From Burkholderiales bacterium UBA6064 (lineage in GTDB: Bacteria > Pseudomonadota > Gammaproteobacteria > Burkholderiales > Burkholderiaceae_B), in NCBI GenBank assembly GCA_002428895.1, contig DIYC01000029.1, forward strand, positions 1,297-13,223: a stretch of DNA of 11,927 nt. Direction: 5' to 3'. Of the stretch, positions 7,147-11,927 are shown in pieces. The position numbers were made by a program, and so were the translations under genes. The notes under the pieces are model-generated. The model was given only the letters and a program-made list of their open reading frames with translations, was not told the DNA's origin and searched no databases. Position 1 is the first letter of the stretch; each line of letters starts with the position of its first letter.

Positions 7147-7946
7147 ACCGAGCAGTAAAAAGAAGCACGCTGCGCAATCACCTTATTTTTAATTGGTGTA
7201 CCACACACCTTACAAGGCTGGCCTTGCCGACCATACACCCAACAAGATTGCTGAAAATAACCCAATTCACCCTCTAGTGCATGAAAATCTCTTAAACTGC
7301 TGCCACCTTGCTCAATGGCTTGCGAGAGCACACTCAAAATAGCAGCGTGCAGACGTTGAATGTGCTGTTTTGATACCCGCCCAGAAGCCCGACCAGGGCG
7401 CACCCCACTTAAAAATAAAGCCTCGCTGGCATAGATATTGCCAACACCAACTACTGCTTTCCCACCCATAATCAGAGACTTAATTGGGGTTCGCTTTAAG
7501 CGCATTGCACACTGCAAATGCTGCACAGTAAATGCCTCAGAAAAAGGCTCTACACCTAAATGAAGCCATTTAGGATACGATGCTAAATCGCGCAACAAAC
7601 ACCAATCAACGCTACCAAATCGTCGTGGATCATGCAAACGCATTGCACCGCGATCAAACACCCATTCAATGTGATCATGCTTACGCCACGGTTCATCGGG
7701 AGACACAATTCGCAATGCACCAGACATGCCCAAATGAATGAGTTGCACTTGCGTACCAAAATCAAGCACAATGTACTTGGAACGACGATGCACATCCAGC
7801 AAAACAGAACCAAGGCACTGTTTTGTTTGCTCAGGCACAGTCCACCTTAATTTTGGCTGGCGAAGAGTCATTTTTTTTAAGGCGTCACCCAAAAAAAATT
7901 GCTTTACGCCCCTTTTGGTGATTTCAACTTCAGGCAATTCAGGCAT
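7134..7946 (-). CDS. mutM: MutM (Fpg), formamidopyrimidine-DNA glycosylase
   Basis: The 270-residue protein starts with MPELPEVE, whose Pro2 and Glu3 are the catalytic residues after Met removal. It keeps Lys57 (RRSKYIVL), the void-filling triad Met74, Arg109 and Phe110, the helix-two-turn-helix (VVGVGNIYASEALFLSGVRP, 165-184) and the C-terminal zinc finger Cys245, Cys248, Cys265, Cys268 with Arg260. It excises 8-oxoguanine opposite cytosine and formamidopyrimidines, and also cuts at the abasic site. It overlaps mutY by 13 bases (3 if mutY starts at 7137), so the two repair enzymes are made together. A good promoter places transcription start at about the initiator ATG, and no Shine-Dalgarno is seen, so the transcript may be leaderless. 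The divergent neighbour is the TPR lipoprotein gene. Confidence 0.98.
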   Translation of the reverse strand: MPELPEVEITKRGVKQFFLGDALKKMTLRQPKLRWTVPEQTKQCLGSVLLDVHRRSKYIVLDFGTQVQLIHLGMSGALRIVSPDEPWRKHDHIEWVFDRGAMRLHDPRRFGSVDWCLLRDLASYPKWLHLGVEPFSEAFTVQHLQCAMRLKRTPIKSLIMGGKAVVGVGNIYASEALFLSGVRPGRASGRVSKQHIQRLHAAILSVLSQAIEQGGSSLRDFHALEGELGYFQQSCWVYGRQGQPCKVCGTPIKNKVIAQRASFYCSVCQQ

Positions 7947-7952
7947 ATTAAG

Positions 7953-7980
7953 GTTATAGTGGTGTTTAATCTGTTGTAAA
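7953..7980 (-). promoter_or_regulatory. Predicted mutM-mutY promoter
   Basis: On the minus strand a -35 box TTTACA (7980-7975, five of six matches) is followed after 16 bases by a -10 box TATAAC (7958-7953, five of six matches). The -10 ends only six bases before the mutM ATG at 7946, so transcription should begin at or within a base or two of the start codon. Confidence 0.6.
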
Positions 7981-7992
7981 ACAAATAAGCAA

Positions 7993-8021
7993 TCGACATT
8001 TTACAAAGTGAATTTTTTAAA
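7993..8021 (+). promoter_or_regulatory. Possible promoter for the TPR-lolB-ispE run
   Basis: TCGACA (7993-7998) is separated by 17 bases from TTTAAA (8016-8021), giving five of six and four of six consensus matches. It would start transcription about 17 bases before the ATG at 8045. The region is AT-rich, so chance matches are likely, and no clear ribosome-binding site follows. Confidence 0.4.
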
Positions 8022-8044
8022 TTTTAAGCTCTAGTCCATATTGC

Positions 8045-9844
8045 ATGAACATTCTGACTTTAACTCAAAAAACCCTCAATTTATTGACCTTAGCGTTATC
8101 CTTAGCGTTATTAACTAGCTGTACCAGCGTTTCTCCCCAACTGTATGGGAATGCATCCAATGATAAGCTAGACGCCTACATTCAAACACCTGAAAGTTTT
8201 CAAAAAAATGTACGACAGATTGTTCGCCAAGACACCCTATTTGCCGTCATGACTGCCGAAATTGCAGCACAAAAAGGTGACCTAGACACAGCCGTAATCA
8301 CCCTAATTGAAGCGGCAACCTACCTCAAAGACCCTGAACTTGCAAAACGTGCGGTTGAGGTATCCCTTACAGCAGGAGATGGTGATCGCGCTCTAGAGTC
8401 TGCGAAAATTTGGACAAAAATAGACCCCGATAACCTGCAAGCCAGCCGCTCGGTCATGATGCTACAACTCAGCACAAACCGAGTAGACCAAGCCTTACCT
8501 AGCTTTAAAGCCTATATCAACGAACTTTACGAACAAGAACGACAAAATCCAGGAGTCACCTCAGCAAGGCCACTGCAAGTCATTTTAGACCTGTTACTCA
8601 GAATTCCTGATAAAGCAAAAGCCTACACAACTGGCATCCAACTGCTGGGCGACAAACCGAACCAAACCGAAGAACAATACATTTTAGCGCAGCTCGCTGA
8701 TGCAGCCGATTTAATCGACCCTGCCATTAATCATCTCCGACATGTTCTGCAAGTTATACCTCAAGAGCGGCATTTTTTACTCATGGCTCAGTTCCTTGAA
8801 AAAAAACACGGCAACCCAGATCAAGCCATTCAATTTTTATCCCAACAAGTCGATCGCCAGCCCAACTGGTTTGCCACGCGGTTGTACTTAGCACGACTGT
8901 TTACTCAACTGAATGAATGGCAAAAAGCAGGTGAACGTTTTGCACAACTCATTCAACTTCAACCCACCAATTACGCGCTCTACTCTAGTCAAGGGTTCGT
9001 GATGACCAAATTGGCGAAGCTTGAAGAAGCTGAGAAACATTTTTTGGTTTATTTAGCCAACACCGAACCAAGAGATCTACAAAACGAAGAATTAATTTAC
9101 ATCTCAATGGCAGAGCTCTACTCCAAACAAAAAGACTATGTCAACGCCATGAATTGGCTTAAAAAAGCACCCAACATTGATCAAAGTCTTGACATTCAGT
9201 TGATGATTCACAAACTGTATCGTCAACAAAACCGAATTAGCCAGGCCTCCGAAGTACTTAAACGTTTTAAACCGCAAAATACCAACGATGCCGTGCGTCT
9301 CACACTGGCTTTATCACAATTTGTTGAAGAATTTAAGAAACCTGAAAAAGCCATCATCGTGCTAGATCAAGCCCTGACCAACTACCCAGATCAAGAAGAC
9401 CTTTTATACGAACGCGCCATGGTTTCAGAAAGATTAAACGATGTTGAATCCGTTGAGCTCTATTTGCGCCGACTGATCCAAGTCAACCCAGACAATCCTC
9501 ACGGCTACAATGCATTAGGCTACACGTTTGCAGAAAAAGGCATTCGTTTAAGCGAAGCCCTAGAACTCATCAAAAAAGCCCACGACTTAGCGCCGCAAGA
9601 CCCCTACATTCTCGACTCACTGGGCTGGGTGCACTACAAACTTGGTCATTTAACCACTGCTGAAGAAACCTTACGTAAAGCTTTTGCCATAAGGCAAGAC
9701 GAGGAAATTGGCCTACACTTACTCGAAATCGTCATTGTAACTGGGCAACTCAAAGAAGCTCGACAAATTGCCGATGCTTTAAAAAAACAATATCCCAATT
9801 CGAATGAATTGCGCAATTTAACACAGCGTATCCAAGGATTTTAA
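8045..9844 (+). CDS. TPR-repeat outer-membrane lipoprotein, upstream of lolB
   Basis: This 599-residue protein starts with a lipoprotein signal: a hydrophobic run (about residues 11-24) ending in the lipobox LLTSC with Cys26 as the lipidated residue. After a short linker come many helical pairs of the tetratricopeptide type. The clearest repeats are about 310-340 (YSSQGFVMTKLAKLEEAEKH), 484-517 (NPHGYNALGYTFAEKGIRLS onward) and 518-551 (DPYILDSLGWVHYKLGHLTT onward). I know proteins of this kind at this position in betaproteobacteria, always just before lolB, but I know of no demonstrated function. It is likely a periplasm-facing scaffold at the outer membrane. It heads the run with lolB and ispE, with lolB following 22 bases after its stop. 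The residue after Cys26 is Thr, not Asp, which is consistent with sorting to the outer membrane by the Lol system. Confidence 0.92.
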   Translation: MNILTLTQKTLNLLTLALSLALLTSCTSVSPQLYGNASNDKLDAYIQTPESFQKNVRQIVRQDTLFAVMTAEIAAQKGDLDTAVITLIEAATYLKDPELAKRAVEVSLTAGDGDRALESAKIWTKIDPDNLQASRSVMMLQLSTNRVDQALPSFKAYINELYEQERQNPGVTSARPLQVILDLLLRIPDKAKAYTTGIQLLGDKPNQTEEQYILAQLADAADLIDPAINHLRHVLQVIPQERHFLLMAQFLEKKHGNPDQAIQFLSQQVDRQPNWFATRLYLARLFTQLNEWQKAGERFAQLIQLQPTNYALYSSQGFVMTKLAKLEEAEKHFLVYLANTEPRDLQNEELIYISMAELYSKQKDYVNAMNWLKKAPNIDQSLDIQLMIHKLYRQQNRISQASEVLKRFKPQNTNDAVRLTLALSQFVEEFKKPEKAIIVLDQALTNYPDQEDLLYERAMVSERLNDVESVELYLRRLIQVNPDNPHGYNALGYTFAEKGIRLSEALELIKKAHDLAPQDPYILDSLGWVHYKLGHLTTAEETLRKAFAIRQDEEIGLHLLEIVIVTGQLKEARQIADALKKQYPNSNELRNLTQRIQGF

Positions 9845-9866
9845 TGCTGCCCATCATGAGACTCCC

Positions 9867-10457
9867 ATGATTTCTAAAGGGTACTTATTACTGCGCACCC
9901 AAGTAAACCACTCAATTTTGGCGCTCTGTGTCTGCGTGTCGATGCTAATTGGTTGCAGCACACTTAAAACCAATCCTCACAATCAACCCGACTGTACAGC
10001 AGCCAGTTCAAGCTGCCACTCAGGCCGTTTTGGCTTAGTGTGGCAAATCCACACCGAGAATGGCCTACAAAACGACTCGATTACAGGTACCTACAGTTGG
10101 AAATCGGGTAGTTCTACCATAAACCCAAACCTTGAAACCGCCTCTCTTGAACTTCGTAGCACCCTAGGGCCAACCCTTGGGCAAGCTCGACAAACCGGCA
10201 AGCAGTTTGAAGCAACCTCGGCCGACGGCAAACTTTACCTAGGAAATGACTGGCAAACACTGTTTAACCTTATTTTTCCACTCGAACTACCAGCCAACGC
10301 TTTAGTCGACTGGATGAAAAACCCCAGAAACACCCAACTACCTGAATTGCCCCCCAACTGGGCATGGGAAAACCGCAACGACAAATACCGCATTCGATTT
10401 AATGAGCCTAGCATCACGGGTAGAATAGACATTATTCCCCAATATTTTGGCCAGTAA
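9867..10457 (+). CDS. lolB: LolB, outer-membrane lipoprotein receptor
   Basis: The 196-residue protein has a signal sequence with lipobox LIGC, Cys30 being lipidated. It then shows the LolB pattern: FGLVWQIHTENGLQNDSITG (51-70), TLGPTLGQARQTG, a central LFNLIFPLELPANALVDWMK segment (131-150) and a C-terminal RIRFNEPSITGRIDII. In the family, LolB receives lipoproteins from the periplasmic carrier LolA and inserts them in the outer membrane. The position between the TPR lipoprotein gene and ispE is the expected one. The length is normal. The start at 9867 has no good ribosome-binding site. Two other ATGs just upstream (9844 and 9856) are out of frame. The functional link to the preceding gene, itself a predicted Lol client, is an inference. 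Confidence 0.93.
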   Translation: MISKGYLLLRTQVNHSILALCVCVSMLIGCSTLKTNPHNQPDCTAASSSCHSGRFGLVWQIHTENGLQNDSITGTYSWKSGSSTINPNLETASLELRSTLGPTLGQARQTGKQFEATSADGKLYLGNDWQTLFNLIFPLELPANALVDWMKNPRNTQLPELPPNWAWENRNDKYRIRFNEPSITGRIDIIPQYFGQ

Positions 10458-10484
10458 ACACCATACTGCTTCACTGCATACACC

Positions 10485-11444
10485 ATGTTGCAAACCACAA
10501 TTCACGTTTCTAGCCCAGCGAAAATTAATTTGTTTCTCCATGTTACGGGCCAACGCCAAGATGGCTATCACACGCTTGAAAGCCTAATGCTGCCCATTTC
10601 GCTCTGCGATCAAATAACCCTGACCATTCAACCCAAACCTGAAGGCCACTCACTGACATTCAGCAAATCAGGCGATTTAAACCATTTAGCCGATGACATC
10701 GATTTAACAGTCAGAGCATGTCAACAGTTTTTTCATGCAGCCTCAGTGTCACCTCACTACCACATTCACCTGCATGTCACCAAGCATATTCCAGAACAAG
10801 CCGGCCTAGGCGGTGGCAGTAGTAATGCCGCACACACACTGACGGCTTTACAAAACCATTTTAATCAACCCCTATCAACCTCGCATTTACAAGAAATTGC
10901 CTTATCACTAGGTGCCGATGTACCCTTTTTTTTGCAATCCCAAGCCGCCTTTATCGAAGGTATTGGCGAACACCTTACCCCCTTGAACTGGCCTAGCCTG
11001 CCGTTGATTATCTACAAACCTCCTCAAAATTGCCCTACCCATCAAATTTTTCGAGCAAAGCAATTGACACGAAACAAAACTACGGTCAAAATAGCGGTCT
11101 TTGATTTGCTGCAAATAATAAACACCGAGCTAAGCAATACAGGTGCAACAACAAAAATAGAAAAAAGCACAAATTTAGGCGCTAGGCATTTAAATTTTTG
11201 GCAGTTTTTAAATCAACACACTGAAAATAGCTTACAATCTGTTATCTCAGAATTAGAGCCTAGTTGGTTAAGCCAATTTAATGTGTTTAAGAGTTTGATG
11301 CAATCAAAACAACCATTGCTTGTTCGTATGTCAGGCTCTGGCTCAGCAATGTTTGCTGTCTTTGAAAACAACTTGTTACAACAACAAGCGTTTAAACTGA
11401 CACAACATTTGCCAGGCCAAGTGTTTTGTTGTCATACACAATAA
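10485..11444 (+). CDS. ispE: IspE, 4-diphosphocytidyl-2-C-methyl-D-erythritol kinase
   Basis: This GHMP kinase of 319 residues carries PAKINLFLHVTG (11-22) with catalytic Lys13, the ATP-binding GLGGGSSNAA (107-116), the catalytic Asp145 in LGADVPFFL and the third GHMP motif MSGSGSAMFAVF (282-293). It phosphorylates the 2-hydroxyl of CDP-methylerythritol in the non-mevalonate isoprenoid pathway. The family usually has about 280-300 residues. The extra length sits at about residues 211-236, between LTRNKTTVKIAVF and NFWQFLNQHTENSLQS. There it is polar and AT-rich (a sampled line gave 35% GC), so it looks like a loop insertion that leaves all active-site motifs intact. The start ATG is 27 bases after lolB, with no clear ribosome-binding site. 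tRNA-Gln follows 68 bases downstream. Confidence 0.96.
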   Translation: MLQTTIHVSSPAKINLFLHVTGQRQDGYHTLESLMLPISLCDQITLTIQPKPEGHSLTFSKSGDLNHLADDIDLTVRACQQFFHAASVSPHYHIHLHVTKHIPEQAGLGGGSSNAAHTLTALQNHFNQPLSTSHLQEIALSLGADVPFFLQSQAAFIEGIGEHLTPLNWPSLPLIIYKPPQNCPTHQIFRAKQLTRNKTTVKIAVFDLLQIINTELSNTGATTKIEKSTNLGARHLNFWQFLNQHTENSLQSVISELEPSWLSQFNVFKSLMQSKQPLLVRMSGSGSAMFAVFENNLLQQQAFKLTQHLPGQVFCCHTQ

Positions 11445-11512
11445 GTATGGTAAAAAGTAAGTGGTTTTAAAAGTGAGTAGTGTTAATAGGGTAACGTAGA
11501 CTCACACGTTTT

Positions 11513-11589
11513 AGGGGTGTCGCCAAGCTGGTAAAGGCACCGGATTTTGATTCCGGCATGCGAAGGTTCGAATCCTTCCTCCCCAGCCA
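11513..11589 (+). tRNA. tRNA-Gln (anticodon TTG), acceptor stem mismatched
   Basis: The cloverleaf has D-stem GCC/GGC (11522-11524 with 11536-11538), anticodon stem CCGGA/TCCGG (11540-11544 with 11552-11556), anticodon TTG (11547-11549), T-stem GAAGG/CCTTC around TTCGAAT (11562-11578) and an encoded CCA (11587-11589). The acceptor arms are AGGGGTG (11513-11519) and CTCCCCA (11579-11585), which fail to pair at A1-A72 and T6-T67, while the five G-C pairs hold. The 3' arm would pair perfectly with TGGGGAG, the 5' sequence I expect in high-GC relatives, and the 5' arm expects CACCCCT. The D-, anticodon and T-arms are all intact. This is best read as two halves from different tRNA-Gln genes. Its place between ispE and prs is the usual one for the group. 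Confidence 0.93.
11519..11579. other. Probable chimeric join between two genomes inside tRNA-Gln
   Basis: Up to the 5' acceptor arm the sequence is AT-rich like the rest of the window (35% and 40% GC in the lines at 11401 and 11461). From the 3' acceptor arm onward it is GC-rich (58%, 65%, 67% and 72% in the lines from 11701). The conserved D-, anticodon and T-arms between are the only sequence two related genomes would share, so a switch inside them cannot be placed more precisely by eye. Confidence 0.7.
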
Positions 11590-11613
11590 CCCCTTCCGAC
11601 ACCTGCACGCGAC

Positions 11614-11927
11614 ATGGCCTACGACAGCCTGATGGTCTTCACCGGCAACGCCCATCCCGTGCTGGCAGACAAGATCGCCAGACACATCGGCATTCCCCTG
11701 GGCGAAGCCACCGTCAGCCGCTTCAGCGACGGCGAAGTGAACATCGAGATCAAGGAAAACGTGCGCGGCAAGGACGTCTTCATCCTGCAGTCGACCTGCG
11801 CGCCGACCAACGACAACCTGATGGAACTGCTGATCATGGCCGACGCGCTCAAGCGCGCTTCGGCCCAGCGCATCACGGCCGTCATCCCCTACTTCGGCTA
11901 CGCCCGCCAGGACCGCCGCCCGCGCTC
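11614..11927 (+). CDS. prs: Ribose-phosphate pyrophosphokinase, 5' part only, high-GC
   Basis: The frame is open from the ATG at 11614 to the window's end, giving 104 complete codons of the PRPP synthetase N-terminal domain. It shows [40 protein letters not shown] (36-55), [18 protein letters not shown] (56-73) and [14 protein letters not shown] (91-104), all highly conserved. The enzyme makes PRPP from ribose-5-phosphate and ATP for nucleotides, histidine and tryptophan. The codons end almost always in G or C (GCC TAC GAC AGC CTG at the start), unlike every other gene here. It lies 24 bases after the tRNA. The order tRNA-Gln-prs is normal for betaproteobacteria, so the gene is expected here, but this copy appears to belong to a high-GC relative. 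Confidence 0.97.
   Translation, partial: MAYDSLMVFTGNAHPVLADKIARHIGIPLGEATVSRFSDGEVNIEIKENVRGKDVFILQSTCAPTNDNLMELLIMADALKRASAQRITAVIPYFGYARQDRRPR

Noticed and set aside
7583..7959. Open frames of 72-76 codons on both strands inside mutM
   Set aside because: They lie wholly or almost wholly within the well-supported mutM frame, have no recognisable protein features and are overlap shadows.
11619..11885. An 88-codon minus-strand frame in the last segment
   Set aside because: It is antisense to prs. Long antisense frames are common in GC-rich genes, and the plus-strand protein is unmistakable.
11513..11927. Genomic island or prophage integrated at the tRNA-Gln 3' end
   Set aside because: The composition jump at a tRNA suggests it, but the first gene beyond is prs, the normal neighbour, and no integrase or repeated tRNA end is visible. 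A join between two related genomes explains it better.

Overview
The window looks like a core-chromosome segment of a low-GC betaproteobacterium, probably Burkholderiales-like. The gene order lptC-lptA-lptB-[rpoN]-hpf-ptsN-hprK-rapZ / mutY-mutM / TPR lipoprotein-lolB-ispE-tRNA-Gln-prs is the arrangement I know from that group. HPr kinase (HprK) next to EIIA-Ntr and RapZ, together with LptABC and LolB, fits a Gram-negative betaproteobacterium. Lines counted by hand give about 35-50% GC for most genes. I do not recognise the genus.

Layout. Positions 1-1527 hold the lipopolysaccharide-export genes: the 3' end of lptC, then lptA and lptB, tightly packed on the plus strand. A 155-bp gap without a gene follows, where rpoN (sigma-54) would normally lie. 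Next come hpf (ribosome hibernation), a strong hairpin terminator, ptsN, hprK and rapZ, all plus strand. rapZ meets a convergent 473-codon gene of unknown function (4539-5960, minus) at overlapping stop codons. That gene is clearly AT-richer than its surroundings and lies downstream of mutY and mutM, which are also on the minus strand. A divergent promoter region (7947-8044) separates mutM from a plus-strand run: a 599-residue TPR lipoprotein, lolB and ispE, which ends at a tRNA-Gln(UUG).

How the genes work together. lptABC exports lipopolysaccharide and lolB inserts outer-membrane lipoproteins, so both ends of the window serve the outer membrane. The TPR lipoprotein is predicted to act there too. 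hpf, ptsN, hprK and rapZ form the nitrogen-PTS and stress-regulation cluster. mutM and mutY are two steps of the same 8-oxoguanine repair system. ispE makes isoprenoid precursors and prs makes PRPP.

Main anomalies. (1) At the tRNA-Gln the base composition jumps from about 35-40% GC to about 65%, and the final 314 bases are the start of prs with almost only G or C at third codon positions. The tRNA has two acceptor-stem mismatches, as if its 5' and 3' halves came from different organisms. The gene order is normal for the group, so a chimeric assembly join, or less likely a recombination, inside the tRNA is the best reading. (2) rpoN is missing from its usual place. (3) The 473-residue AT-rich gene between rapZ and mutY is unrecognised and is the best candidate for undescribed biology here. 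I see no CRISPR array, transposase, insertion sequence or phage gene.
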